Shown here piece by piece: positions 11,654 to 22,063 of a stretch of DNA of 64,000 bases. Source of the DNA: Siderastrea radians (lineage: Eukaryota; Cnidaria; Anthozoa; Scleractinia; Rhizangiidae); contig OZ024890.1 in the NCBI GenBank assembly GCA_964017195.1, forward strand, positions 17,822,201-17,886,200, given 5' to 3'. Position 1 is the stretch's first letter. Each line of letters begins with the position of its first letter. Below the pieces are notes generated by a model. It had not been told where the DNA came from and made no database searches. It saw only the letters and a program-made list of their open reading frames with translations. The translations under genes were made by a program, and so were the position numbers.

Positions 11654-12624
11654 AGACCATGGTTTGGCCATGGTTTCAGCTAAGTGAAATAACTCGTACA
11701 GCTGGGCACGTCTTCATAAATTTGAAAATATCCTTCCTGTTTTCGACTTCTGGGGCTTTGAAAGGTTCCTTCAGTTTTGAGAAAGTAATCAGCTGCAGTT
11801 AAGAGACAACCTTGACCCTATCTAGACCAGGCCTTCTTTGGTCTTCTGCAGCCGTTGCGGGGCAGGCCTCCAGCAAACTCCGATAGTAATAAAGCAATGA
11901 AAATGAAACTTAGAGGGTCAAAAGTATGTCCAAGAATTTTTTCCAAGAATGTCTCCTTTGAGATCAGCAAGGGATACTGATGACGTCACACGACGTCAGG
12001 TTTATGTCATAATTTCCAATTGGATCCACCGTATTGGATTTCCTGATTTCCTTAAGACTCTGGAAAGCCACCCAGTTGACCAAAAGGTGAACAAAAATAA
12101 TAAAAGAACTCTAAAATTATCTAATAGCATGACACCTTCAGTAAGAAAGTCATTTTTGTTTTCAGTTAAAACAGTAATGTACCAAATAATTTCAGATGAA
12201 CACGCCTGTCAAAGTTTGATTGCCTTAGCAACGTGATTCTCACTGTACATTGACCTACCACACTAATTTGTTCCCAACTAATTTTTTCAATAAAATTTTG
12301 GCGGTGCTTGTTCACACATTATAGGGTTAATTTAAAATAAAGTAGGGTTTCAAGGAAATCAAAAATTCCTTCGGCAATGCCAGTAGTAAATGACTGGAAA
12401 CAGTATTCAAGAGGAAACGAGTTTCTGTTCTAGGTAACGGGCGTCTACTGTACAGTTAGATTAAGAGTAGTCTAGTAGAGATAGAACTTATAGTAGAGTA
12501 ATTTTTGCGCGAGCTCGAGTATCTCACCCGCTATTCAATCCCTAACAAAAATCTGAGGATACTCGTAACTTCCACCGATTAAGCCTGGTTCTCATACTAC
12601 CCAGGCTAGTCTGTGATAAACTCT

Positions 12625-13260
12625 GGAAGGGCATGTACTTAAACCCGGAACGCCGGAACGCCGGAACGCCGGAACGCCGGAACGCCGGAATACTAAAACC
12701 CGGAACGCTAGGTTAAGCCACACTACATTATTAACGTTACCTTCTGACTCCCGCCAAAACCTGCGCGCAGGTTAGTTAAGATTCAGTGTCTTACCTCTTT
12801 TTCTCTGGACTTTGGCTGGGACTAAAGGAAGGGAATAACAGTTTATCACTTTGTAAATGTTACTTTAAACGCTTTAAGTCAAAGAGACAATTTCAGCTAC
12901 ATACGCTTACCTTGCTGGAGAGTCCTCCATGTCGATGCCAGCGCAAAACAGCCCAGCACTCAAATAAATTATAATAATTATGGTTGGCGGGAAAACGTAA
13001 GGCAGGGGGTTGGGGAGGGGATAGTGAGGAGAATGGTTTTGGCGGGAGTCAGAAGGTAACGTTAATAATGCGGTAGCGTGGCTTAACCCTAATTGTTCGT
13101 CTTTTCAGCGATCTTGTGTATATTAAATCGTCATTTAGAGTTGAAGTATTCCGGCATTTCGGGTTTAAGTATTCCGTTGTTCAGGGTTTAAGAATTCCGG
13201 CGTTTCGGGTTTAAGTATTCCGGCGTTCCGGCGTTCCGGGTTTAAGTACGTGCCCTCCGG
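12625..13260. mobile_element. nested MITE with GGAACGCC satellite
   Basis: A 0.64-kb inverted-repeat unit sits in the loop of the foldback element. The left end is GGAAGGGCATGTACTTAAAC; the right end is the inverse of GTTTAAGTACGTGCCCTCC. Inner parts also mirror each other (GGTTAAGCCAC, TTATTAACGTTACCTTCTGA, CCCGCCAAAACC). Between tip and middle is GGAACGCC in five tandem units (12647-12686); the right arm has diverged CGGCGTT versions. No coding capacity. Confidence 0.7.
12647..12686 (+). repeat. (GGAACGCC)5 tandem repeat
   Basis: Five perfect 8-bp units directly inside the left tip of the nested MITE. They are followed by a diverged unit and a further CCCGGAACGCT at about 12698. The mirrored arm at 13135-13250 has related TTCCGGCGTT units, so the satellite forms part of the MITE ends. 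Confidence 0.85.
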
Positions 13261-13702
13261 AAGTGTCATTCACTATGTTCTGTATGTTTGGCGGTATACT
13301 GCTAATCTAGAGAAAGTGCAGCAAAACCAAGTCGGGGCGAAATTTCAAAAGCAAGACGTTTTTGGGGGTATCGTAGGTTCACATTTGGTAGAGCAGTACC
13401 CCACGATCAGGTGGTTCTGGGAGCTACATACTGCAAACTGGATCATAACCATTTAGTCGTCATGGACCAAGCTCCCACAACTGTTTTACCAAACAGAAAG
13501 TATTCAACGGGGGATATTTCTATCAAGTAGTAATATTTTTGCTATACTGACATTTCGCCAGGGTCAGATTCCAGAATTTAACAGCTTGGATGAAATTAGA
13601 AGTTTATTTTCAAACATGTTAAGATGCTCCCCCAAAGTCCCAGTTATGACGTTATTTCACCTTGCTCAAAATACAAAAAAATAGCAACTACGTCACACAC
13701 TG

Positions 13703-15025
13703 TGGTTATGTGCTTGCAGCTCTAAATTAAGGGCAAAATTTGAATTTTGAATTTTCCCTCATGAGCTCCAACCCTTATTTTCAAATGAATTCACCCTTCA
13801 TTGGTGAGCGATCATACATTCAAATAGAAACGCGAGTGCAACCGGTCTTTTTGTTGACATTAGCTACTGGTCAGCGGCTACTGCCTGAAACATTTAACAC
13901 GAGAGAAGTAATACGTGGAAAGCTTGGTCTAAATGAAGGCTTTTGAACAAAGAATTTTCCCAAAACCAACTGTTTTGACGCTTCTAAGATGATCTCTGAA
14001 ACGCACGGATCTATATTTGATCGAAGATGACAGAATAATTGAGGTAATGGGTGCAAATGTAAACATGCAGAACAAGATGCCCTTCGTTGATTTCATTATT
14101 TTGCAAGGCATTAAGTGTTCGCTAAATTAGTTTGCAAAACACCTACGAGCTGTGATATACTCAATATGACTTGCTTTTATTGATTTATTCTCAGATTAAT
14201 AGTTCTAGATCAAGGTTGTTTTATAAAGCGCAATTAGCAATCACCGAGTGGCATGTACTTTATATCTTGTTTATCTTGTGAATTGAGCATAGTTAACGAG
14301 CTACTTGAATGCTGTACATTTTAATTAAAGCTATATACGAAATGCTACCAGTTTACATTTGTGTCCTGTCGTAGTTTGAAACTATTTTCGTGTTTTCCTG
14401 ATGTAAGGGAGCATTGCTCGCATCACATTTACTCTTAAATTCCACGCATAGGTTGTGGTTCATAATTTGCATAATTTAGAAATACTGGTGTTTCAAAGCG
14501 GCGCCACGTTCTTTAAACCGTCTGGCCGCACGATTTTATTTTATTACTAATTAAGACCAAGTCTTTAACTTTCCATGACTGAAAGGAATTTGCTAGACGA
14601 GGTCTCACTTTAAGATAACATGTATTTTTGTTTACCCATTTTTCCTACTTTTTTAAAAGCTGTTAAATTGAGTTGTTAAAAGGAACTGTTTTAACTACTC
14701 AAAATAACTACATGGAAATGACAGTAACACTGTAGGATAAGGAAGAAGTTGTACCTATCAAACAACAGTAGAATTTTGTCCTGCATCAAATTTTAAGTGT
14801 TGTGAGGAGTTACCAAAGTTATTGAAAATTGGCATTTTTGTACCAATAAAATGTCCATTTTTGTCCACCAGGGGACCCCCCTTGTAAACTGTCGAAGAAA
14901 GCATTTAGACCCCAAACGAAAAGTGTTTTTAAAGTACCCAGACAAAGTGCAATTCACATACAAGATTTGAAGGAAATCTATTTTGTGACCAATTTGGGTT
15001 ATGAGGATCTTAGGGAGACAGCCAC
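13703..15025 (-). repeat. right 1.3-kb terminal inverted repeat
   Basis: Inverse copy of 10338-11653. Open frames here (for example 14793-15188 minus) are shared with the other arm only as sequence similarity and are not genes. Confidence 0.85.
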
Positions 15026-15029
15026 TTAA

Positions 15030-15637
15030 ATATGCAGACGACTCCACTATCTTAGCTCCTGTAAGCAGTAATTCTGATCCGTCTGACCGTTTAGTAGAAC
15101 TATTTTTAAATTGGTCTAGAGAGAACAATATGATTTGTAACCCTAGCAAATGCAAGGAACTCGTTGTTAGGAAGAAGAACAATAACACGCGATATGAGCA
15201 AATTTACAATATTCCACAGTGTAATAGTATGTCGTTACTAGGTGTTACCCTTCAAAGTAACTGCAAGTTCAGTGAACATGTAAGACTGAAATTAGTCAAA
15301 GCAAACAGATGTTTGCATGTTTTAAGGTCTCTTAGAAAGGAGCAATACTCTCAAGTAGAGATAGACCATTTATTTAAGTCCTTAGTTCTACCGAATTTTA
15401 CGTAGTGCCTTTTTGTGTATGGAGCGTCAGAATCAGATTTGAATATTATTCAACCTTTTTTGGATCGCTGCCACAAGCGCCGCTTTGTTTCTTCTCCCGT
15501 TTCTATTAAGGAGCTTTTATATAGACAGGACTGCAAGATTTTAAAGGCTATTACCTCTGTAGATAACCATCCGCTAGGCTCGTATTTACCACCAACAAAA
15601 GAGAATGAATATAATTTGCGTAAAAAACAGTGCACCC
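15030..15637 (+). pseudogene. non-LTR retrotransposon RT, 3' segment
   Basis: Continues the RT from 10333: KYADDSTILAP (motif C, YADD), NPSKCKELVVRKK, LLGVTLQSNCKFSEHV, VLRSLRKEQYSQ. After a TAG at 15403-15405 comes VYGASESDLN..QPFLDRC and YNLRKK, the usual end of this RT family. No 3' UTR follows; the sequence passes directly into a Penelope-like N-terminus near 15640, so the LINE is 3'-truncated or overwritten. Confidence 0.8.
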
Positions 15638-15639
15638 TG

Positions 15640-16191
15640 AGGGCTGTGGGCACGAAAGCGGCCCAAGGCACTGCTGTAAATAAGTTTCAATCTAAAGAAC
15701 TAGCGCACTCGGCGACCAGTAGAACCAATGTGAACAAACAATCTGTAATTGAGTTAGCCGAGAATATCCAGGAAAAATTCGTTAAGTTCAACGAATTGCT
15801 ATTAAATGTCCAGGAGTCTTTCAATAAAGACGTTGAACAGTATACATGTCTGTTAACTGAACTCCACGATATTAACAAGGGTCAAGGGGTCAATAATAAG
15901 CCGAATATAGCAAACAGAAAACGAAAAGACCGCAAAAATCTCAAGCGCATAGAACGCACAAACGAGACCTTAGAGGCAAATAAAAAACATATCAAAAACG
16001 TCTCTAATAAAGAACTGACAAACGACCAAATTAGCCTCGTGTCGAAAGGACTCAAATTTATTCCCACTCCCGTTACAAATGATAATCTTATTAGACACCA
16101 ACTTTTGCAAGACTTCAATCAGTTTGCAAGGCGAATGTGTCGTCAATACATATTTCAGGGCAAGATAAAGAACCACATCCTTTCCACGTAA
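15640..16191 (+). pseudogene. Penelope-like RT, N-terminal segment
   Basis: Residues downstream of 15700 are highly charged and then give NKELTNDQISLVSKGLKFIPTP, the conserved block before the RT of Penelope-like proteins. It is followed by a LLQDFNQFARRM segment. The frame should continue into the HPFHVKSNW block but slips near 16150-16160, where one base appears deleted between GGCAAG and TAAAGAACC. The nominal ORF starts at 15415 but its first 75 residues belong to the LINE. Confidence 0.75.
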
Positions 16192-17738
16192 AATCAAACT
16201 GGGAACCACCAGTACAACAATCAGTCGCTTTAGAGAGCTTTCTAGAAAGAGTTAAATACCAACTCGCAGAAATACACATTACAAAGCCAAGAAATAATCT
16301 CCTCCCAGCGGAACAACAAGCACCCAGAGACTTAAAAACCAACACAGAAATAAACATCAGGAAAGCTGACAAAGGGACTACATCTGTTTTCATGAGCCTA
16401 GCTGACAAGAAAAGCGAGGGGCAAACTCAATTAGACAACATGGAAAACTACAGGCCTCTTGCTGAACCTATGGTTGAACAAACATCCCGCAGAGTACAAC
16501 AATTAATTACAATACTTTACAATGAACACCACATTGACGAAATGACTAAAACATGGCTTTGTCAAACACCAAACCCGCCTCTTATTCCAATATTTTATAC
16601 CCTTACAAAAATCCACAAACCGACTCCGGTCGGGAGACCTATAATTTCCGGAGTTTCAGGTCCTACAGAGAAGTTATCAGCTTTTGTTGACAAACTACTC
16701 CAGTCGATAGCACAACAACAAAAGTCCTATCTCAAAGATACAACCGACTTTATTAACTTCATTGAGAGGACTAAAGTCCCAGAGAACGCAATCCTAGTAT
16801 CAATGGACGTAACGAGCTTGTACACTAATATTCCACAAGAGGAAGGTATTCAAACAGTATGCGAGGCATACGATGCTTTCTATAAAGACACACCTCCTAT
16901 CCCTACACGTCGACTTGCGCAAGCGCTCAGGCTAATACTACAGGAAAACTCATTCCAGTTTTGTGGAAAAAATTACCTACAAACACACGGAACCGCCATG
17001 GGCACTAAAATGGCGGTCGCTTTTGCCAATATATTTATGGGAAAAGTTGAAACAGAAATCCTTAGCCAAAGCGCACTCAAACCTCTCACTTGGAAACGAT
17101 ATATCGACGACATTTTCTCCCTCTGGGATACCAGCAGAGAGGATTTAACTCAGTTCATTGATCTAGCAAATAAACATCATCCGACTATCAAGTTCACGGC
17201 TGAAATTTCTGATACAGAAACTACTTTCCTGGATACCAGCGTTTACAAAGGCGAAAGATTCACAAATGAATCAGTGCTTGACATACGCACCCACTACAAG
17301 CCTACTGAAACATTTCAATACACACATTTCTCCTCGTGTCACCCACCAGGAGTTAAGAAAGGTTTTATCAAAGGAGAGGCCTTAAGATTGCTAAGAACGA
17401 ATTCCTCTAAAATAGCGTTTGAGGAAAAAATCAAACTCTTCCAGTCTCATCTCATTGATAGAGGTTACCCAGAGGGTCTTGTCCAAAGAACTCTCTCGGA
17501 AGTAAATTTTGAAAATAGAAAGCAGGCCTTACTACCTAAACCTAAAGCAAACAAGAGAATCTTGCCTTTTGTTACACAATATCACCCAGCAGTGCCAAAC
17601 GTGAAACAAATACTCATGAAACACTGGCATTTAATAGAAGAACAACCATTGTTAAAAGAAATATTCAAAGAACCTCCCCTAATATCATACAAAAAGGGTA
17701 GGTCCCTCAAAGACATACTCGTGAGATCCAAACTATGA
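16137..17738 (+). CDS. Penelope-like reverse transcriptase, long frame
   Basis: A 533-aa open frame. HPFHVKSNWEPP opens the conserved region, then RKADKGTTSVFM, YTLTKIHKPTPVGRPIISG, VSMDVTSLYTNIPQEEG (motif A Asp in MDV), THGTAMGTKMAVAFANIFM (motif B) and KRYIDDIFSLW (motif C, IDD). The typical THYKPTETFQY and FSSCHPPGVKKGFIKGEALR thumb blocks follow. All RT catalytic aspartates are present. Missing are the GIY-YIG endonuclease and an in-frame N-terminus (see the preceding segment), so the frame starts at an internal ATG and is unlikely to act alone. Confidence 0.85.
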   Translation: MSSIHISGQDKEPHPFHVKSNWEPPVQQSVALESFLERVKYQLAEIHITKPRNNLLPAEQQAPRDLKTNTEINIRKADKGTTSVFMSLADKKSEGQTQLDNMENYRPLAEPMVEQTSRRVQQLITILYNEHHIDEMTKTWLCQTPNPPLIPIFYTLTKIHKPTPVGRPIISGVSGPTEKLSAFVDKLLQSIAQQQKSYLKDTTDFINFIERTKVPENAILVSMDVTSLYTNIPQEEGIQTVCEAYDAFYKDTPPIPTRRLAQALRLILQENSFQFCGKNYLQTHGTAMGTKMAVAFANIFMGKVETEILSQSALKPLTWKRYIDDIFSLWDTSREDLTQFIDLANKHHPTIKFTAEISDTETTFLDTSVYKGERFTNESVLDIRTHYKPTETFQYTHFSSCHPPGVKKGFIKGEALRLLRTNSSKIAFEEKIKLFQSHLIDRGYPEGLVQRTLSEVNFENRKQALLPKPKANKRILPFVTQYHPAVPNVKQILMKHWHLIEEQPLLKEIFKEPPLISYKKGRSLKDILVRSKL

Positions 17739-17788
17739 GAATGGCTTTAACACGTGCGCAAGAGTCGTGTAGGCCTGTCTACTTATTT

Positions 17789-18412
17789 TTAACACTGACG
17801 AATCATGGGAATGAATTCTGCTAGATGGTTCCGAGATGTCAAGCGATGACCATATTTTTCAAGAAATGGTCGCAAACTGTCGACTTTTAAAAGGGGAATA
17901 CCTGCCTTCAGTAGAGCTTCCACAAGCTCATATCGATAGAGCCTCATGTCTTCAGGTAATGTGGATCCTTTTGCTCCTCCGCTTGTTTTTGCAAGAAGAT
18001 CCTTGATATTTTGATCTTTCTCCTTGCTTTTCTTAATATTCTCCAGCGCTTTGATGTGCTTTATGGATGATACGTGTTTCTTGACAGAACTCTTTTTTTT
18101 GGAAAGAGTTTCTCTGCAGGCGACACATCTTAGATTTCCCGACACTGTAGTTAGGCACTGGTCTTCAAACTCGTTCACTCTATCCCACACGGACACATTT
18201 GGATCGACTGATCCACGCACATTTCTCTTCTTTTCGGCTGGATTAGTCTGCACTTTTCTTTTCCGAGAGATACTGGCTTTTTCTGGAGTACTTAATCTAG
18301 CTCCAGCACTAGCTGCTACTTCTAAAGGATCTGAATATTCATCATCTTCACTCGAGCTTGAATAATCACTCGGCTCCGCCATTTTGAATTTTTCAGCATA
18401 TCCGCTGACCAC
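17789..18412 (-). CDS. BED/C2H2-type zinc-finger protein N-terminal part (truncated)
   Basis: A 207-aa frame. MAEPSDYSSSSEDDEYSD (second Met, residue 11) is a more natural start, with an acidic Ser-rich head and basic RKRKVQ region. The finger is LRCVACRETLS...KHVSSIKH (C-x2-C...H-x4-H), followed by a coiled stretch and ALLKAGIPLLKVDSLRPFLEKYG. This layout is common in hAT-like transposases and CGGBP1-type proteins. The frame ends just before the catalytic region, where the Penelope-like element begins, so it is probably a 5' remnant. Confidence 0.6.
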   Translation of the reverse strand: MVSGYAEKFKMAEPSDYSSSSEDDEYSDPLEVAASAGARLSTPEKASISRKRKVQTNPAEKKRNVRGSVDPNVSVWDRVNEFEDQCLTTVSGNLRCVACRETLSKKKSSVKKHVSSIKHIKALENIKKSKEKDQNIKDLLAKTSGGAKGSTLPEDMRLYRYELVEALLKAGIPLLKVDSLRPFLEKYGHRLTSRNHLAEFIPMIRQC

Positions 18413-19100
18413 CTTCGGCTGCTACCACAGGCAGACCACCAGGGGAATAGTGTTTTTTGTTTACAAAAGGTATTTTACGCAAAATCATGCATAAAAGCAA
18501 CTGATGCTTTAAATTAGAACTTGAATGGGCGGTTTTTAGTTACAAATTGCCTTAAAAAATCAAGAAACTTATTCAAAAAAGAAAAACGTTGCACGAAATC
18601 CAAAAAGTTGCTCGAAGGACTAAAAGTTGCTCCAAATCTGAAAAGTTGCTCAAAAGTTGCCGAGCAACTTATGGACAGCCCTAGCACCCTCCCAAGGTTA
18701 ATACCCAACGATTTATGACATCTTATGTAAATAGACTGATTTTTAAACACAAGATAATGTAGTTTCTACGTAGTATTTTATCATCCATTTGTAGTTTAAT
18801 TAGTTTAATTTTTAGGGTAGATTTTCATTGAATGTATAGGCGATTAGAATGTAACAAAAGGTATGTACTTTTATCTTTTGGCAATAAAGACTATTATTAT
18901 TATTTATTTATTTATTATTTATTATAATACACAGTCTAAGAACTCTAAGTGGTCTCTTTCTTGTCGTTGCAGTAGTCCGCGTTTCCTAAAGAAAGTCTCT
19001 ATTAATAGTAGGAGAAGGATGGGCTGATGCCCTGAGTTGATTGCTAATTATTCTTGCAAGGGCAAAATCCTCATACATCAATATCCCTGTATCTTAAGCT
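18413..19100. other. LINE 3' end and AT microsatellite, otherwise nothing
   Basis: 18600-18670 has four AAAGTTGCTC-type short repeats. From about 18690 to 18890 the text is that of a CR1/L2-like LINE tail, with the landmarks TTTTTAGGGTAGATTTTCAT and GGCGATTAGAATGTAAC, then CAATAAAGA. It ends in an (ATT)n/(ATTT)n tract at 18890-18927. No gene is seen. Confidence 0.6.
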
Positions 19101-19101
19101 T

Positions 19102-19470
19102 TGGCCAAACGGAGTCGAAAGTTATCCGGCATGTTGAAAACTTGCGATAACTTGCGCCTCCGTTTGGCCATGACTTGCGCGTTTGCGATGGCTTGCGATG
19201 ACTTGCGTTCACTTTCTTCGAGCTCAAATTTGCGCGCAAATGAACGCAAGTTTTTGACCGTTTGGCCACCCAACGCAAGTCGACGCAACTTGGTTTCAGT
19301 GTTGTTTTCTTTAGTATGGGCAAGCAAGTAAGGCTGCACTGAAATGGCCTTTTTGCAACTTGTGTTGAACTTGCGTCTTCTTGCAAGTCCGTTTGGCCAC
19401 CCATCGCAAGTCTGCGTACGCAAGTTAGCATTTCCAAACTTGGGCTGACTTGCCACTCTGTTTGGCCAGG
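19102..19470. mobile_element. MITE with GGCCAAACGGAGT ends
   Basis: The left tip GGCCAAACGGAGT and the right tip ACTCTGTTTGGCC are inverse with one mismatch. The interior is rich in CTTGCG and GGCCAAACG subrepeats. A related copy lies in the same orientation at 23096-23386 but lacks the first 100 bp. Open frames across it, such as 19078-19570 minus, are shadows of the repeat. Confidence 0.65.
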
Positions 19471-19478
19471 CCGTTATA

Positions 19479-19653
19479 CAGTGGAACCTCGATTTAACGA
19501 AGTGAAAGGGACTAGGGAAGTTGGTTCGTAAAAAGGAGGGTTCGTTATATCGGGGTTCTTTTCCATACATTACACTATTACTGGGCTGAAAAATATTGTT
19601 CGTTAAACCGAGGACTTCGTTATATAGAGGTTCGTTAAATCGAGGCTCTACTG
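19479..19653. mobile_element. pogo/Tigger-like MITE, TA-flanked
   Basis: A 175-bp unit starting CAGTGGAACCTCGATTTAAC and ending with the inverse GTTAAATCGAGGCTCTACTG. TA dinucleotides lie directly outside both ends (19477-19478 and 19654-19655). This tip is characteristic of pogo-group Tc1/mariner elements. Non-coding. Confidence 0.8.
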
Positions 19654-19756
19654 TATATACTTATTATACAGACAAGAGTGTTTTAATGGAAAATAGAACA
19701 CTCATAAAGTACATACGAAACTATACTACATTCGGGACTCGAGTGGCGTATTTTCC

Positions 19757-19778
19757 ATATCCTCACTAGTGAGGATAT
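19757..19778. repeat. 22-bp perfect palindrome
   Basis: ATATCCTCACTAGTGAGGAT plus AT is self-complementary. It is followed by GATGACGTCAT, a CRE-like palindrome. It probably belongs to another degraded MITE spanning 19660-19850. Confidence 0.7.
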
Positions 19779-19850
19779 CGATGACGTCATTTCTCACTTT
19801 TACGCTGTTGTTTGTGCAAAAATAGTCTTGTCAATATAATAAAAAGAAAA

Positions 19851-19950
19851 TTACACAGTGGCTTGAAGATATGAATTTTATTTTCTCCTGGTAAAAAAAC
19901 AATATTTTACCACTCAAAAATAAAATTCATATCTTCGTGTCGCCGTGTAA
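19851..19950. repeat. inverted-repeat MITE, 34-bp arms
   Basis: Arms 19851-19884 and 19917-19950 are inverse with few mismatches. They share TTACAC, GAAGATATGAATTTTATTTT and its complement. The loop is about 32 bp. The same palindromic GAAGATATGAATTTTAT unit is familiar from cnidarian repeats. Confidence 0.65.
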
Positions 19951-19953
19951 TAT

Positions 19954-20924
19954 CGTCTATTTATTTTGCATTTCGTGTTATTCATGTATCAATTTACAAC
20001 CTGACCCTGTTTGGAATCGACAACGTGCTTCACACTCTTGAAAGACCTGGCACTCGGCTACACTTCATAACAGACTACCTGACACTGTTCTCGTATTTCC
20101 ACACTGGGCAAGGACCCTGTTGGTGCCGTTGCATTTCCGCTTCACAAAATCGCCGTTTTCTTCAGTTTCGTTTCTTATCTAAACTGTGGCCTACTAGATT
20201 ATGTCATTGCACTAAATAGTCAACACCAAAACCACTCCTTGCGAACATCATACCTCTCAGCATCAAAACACGGCCCATTGAAATAATGGGCGACTTCACA
20301 CTAGATGCTAAGTAAACGTAACCCTTTAAGCCCCAACTGTGACGAGTACCTAACTTCTCCTTGCAATGTCACTGCACCGTTAAACATACAGGTCATGAGA
20401 ATGATGGAAATGATAAAATTCTCCAAACATGTATCATAAAAAAGATACGAAGGCTAGTGAGGAGAATGTGCATGTTGATGTGGGGTATAAAGGGTTAAGA
20501 AAGGGTCAAGTCAAGTAAAATTCTAATTACTTACTTAGTCTATCAGACACTAGCATGCGCGTGAATGAATACAGCTAAAAAAAAAAGATTCCAGCAGAGA
20601 TGTCTTTGTCAAAAACCTTTTACGCTTGCCAATTCAAGTTGTTAGTTTAGAGTTCCGCAAAATTTTCAAAGATAACAAAGCACGGTTTTTCGTATGCCAC
20701 GAAAATCTACTAATTCAGCACTTACAGCGCACACATTTTTAACTGGTTCCAAAATATATAAAATTGTGAAAGACTGGAAATTCTTTCCTAATTGTGTAAT
20801 GTTGAGCTATTCTTAGAGATTTCTGCGCTCACAGCTGTGTTCAGTTTATTTTTATCTATATTAGAATGTGTACGACTTCACTTTAACTGTTCGCTTAACT
20901 GTTCGAAACTCATCTTTTCATCAG
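19954..20924. repeat. duplicated upstream flank of FBG exon, copy 1
   Basis: 19980-20290 matches 23620-23930, with landmarks CCCTGTTTGGAATCGACAAC, CACACTCTT.AAAGACCTGG and TTGCGAACATCATACCTCTC. It is presumably intron or upstream sequence of the FBG gene unit. 20300-20900 shows no gene. A pyrimidine-rich stretch ending TTTTCATCAG at 20924 looks like a splice acceptor. Confidence 0.6.
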
Positions 20925-21655
20925 ATTTCAATGAATGTGAAAGAAACACACACAACTGCCATCAGCATGCCACCTGTGTCAATGAAAGGGGATCATATTT
21001 GTGCAAGTGTAACAGTGGATTCCTTGGAGATGGATTTCAGTGCTATTATGCCAACTCCTGCTCTGTCATCAGAAAAGACGCCCGAACTGTCAGCGGAAAT
21101 TACGTCATTGATCCAGATGGTAAGGGAGGTCTGCGACCATTTACAGTCTTCTGCGACATGAGTGACAAAAATGGAGTTGGCGTGACTGTCGTCAGTCACG
21201 ACAGCGAAAGCAGAACACATGTCCAGGGATGTGAATCTCGAGGTTGTTACTCACGTGACATTCATTACACAGGAGCGAGTCTGTCTCAGCTGGCGAGTCT
21301 CACCAGAGTCTCCTCGCACTGTGAGCAGTTTATCAAATACGAGTGTTTTGGTTCGGTTTTGCTTTACAATAACAACCCACGCGGATGGTGGGTGTCACGT
21401 GACTCTACTAAGATGTCGTACTGGGGCGGAGCATCTGTCAGTGGTAAGTGCGCATGCGGGATGTCCAACTCATGTGCAGATCCCAAAAATGGCTGTAACT
21501 GTGATAAGAATGACAATGTATGGCGTGAAGACAGCGGTCTCCTCACTGACAAGAAACATCTTCCAGTCAAACAGCTCAGGTTTGGGGATAATGGCGATAG
21601 TAGCGAGCAAGGTTACCACACATTGGGAAAATTGAAGTGCTATGGAACAGTCTAA
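20925..21655 (+). CDS. EGF + fibrinogen-like (CNTNAP/SOMP-type) secreted protein, terminal exon
   Basis: Best-preserved copy of the family. The acceptor TTTTCATCAG is followed by a calcium-binding EGF module (DFNEC...HNCHQHATCVN...CKCNSGFLGDGFQC). The FBG-like domain follows: [58 protein letters not shown], a Cys-rich CACG...CNCDKND loop, SGLLTDKKHLPVKQLRFGD, and stop at 21653. No stops or gaps occur. Similar modules occur in contactin-associated proteins and, as I recall, in uncharacterised coral skeletal organic matrix proteins. Upstream exons, including any signal peptide, are not identified; the in-frame Met at 20792 precedes the likely intron boundary. Confidence 0.8.
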
Positions 21656-22063
21656 ACAAACGTTTGTAAAAGTCATTTATTAACATGGATTAGATGGATA
21701 GGTGACGAAGGGTCACAAGTAGCCTGTAATCTCTCGGATGGCAACTAAGTTATTTGGTTTTTGTGGAGACAGTTTGATGTACTGTTGTATTGTTTGTTAT
21801 TCCATGACCAACCTAAAGAGGGTATGCTGGTTGAGCCACTTATCATGATCTACGATGACAAACAATAAGTGTGAGTTCTACTTAACGACGTTTATCAAAG
21901 CATTAATGAAGAGTCGTGTAAAGTTATGGGTCTGAATTGCTTAGTCAGTTGCCTGCGTAATTTCACTTTGCAAGAAAATCACGAAGGGAAAGCGGAAAAC
22001 AGATTGCGATATAGGCCACTTCTCATAATCTTTTCAGCTACATAAAACGTACAGTGTGTTTCA
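21656..22063. repeat. 3' flank of the intact FBG exon
   Basis: Non-coding and collinear with 3545-4000, as described there. The flank continues after the SINE. Confidence 0.7.

Larger units (their letters stand above)
10338..15025. mobile_element. TTAA-flanked foldback element (piggyBac-like target) inside LINE RT
   Basis: The 4,688-bp unit begins GTGGCTGTCTCCCTAAGA and ends with the inverse TCTTAGGGAGACAGCCAC. It is bounded by TTAA at 10334-10337 and 15026-15029. Arms of about 1.3 kb (10338-11653 and 13703-15025) are near-perfect inverted repeats. Removing the element with one TTAA restores the RT frame across LFKYADD exactly. No transposase is recognised, so it is non-autonomous and mobilised in trans if at all. 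Confidence 0.85.
15640..17738 (+). mobile_element. Penelope-like element, RT-coding part
   Basis: Two overlapping frames together read one Penelope-type protein: the N-terminal region up to 16150 in frame 1, the remainder in frame 3. No GIY-YIG endonuclease domain is found after 17738, where stops accumulate. No terminal repeats are recognised. The element is therefore a truncated, single-frameshift copy. It abuts a LINE on the left and interrupts a BED-finger gene on the right. Confidence 0.8.

Noticed and set aside
12647..12686. CRISPR-like array
   Set aside because: Units are 8 bp, perfectly tandem and without spacers; this is a satellite in a MITE in a eukaryote.
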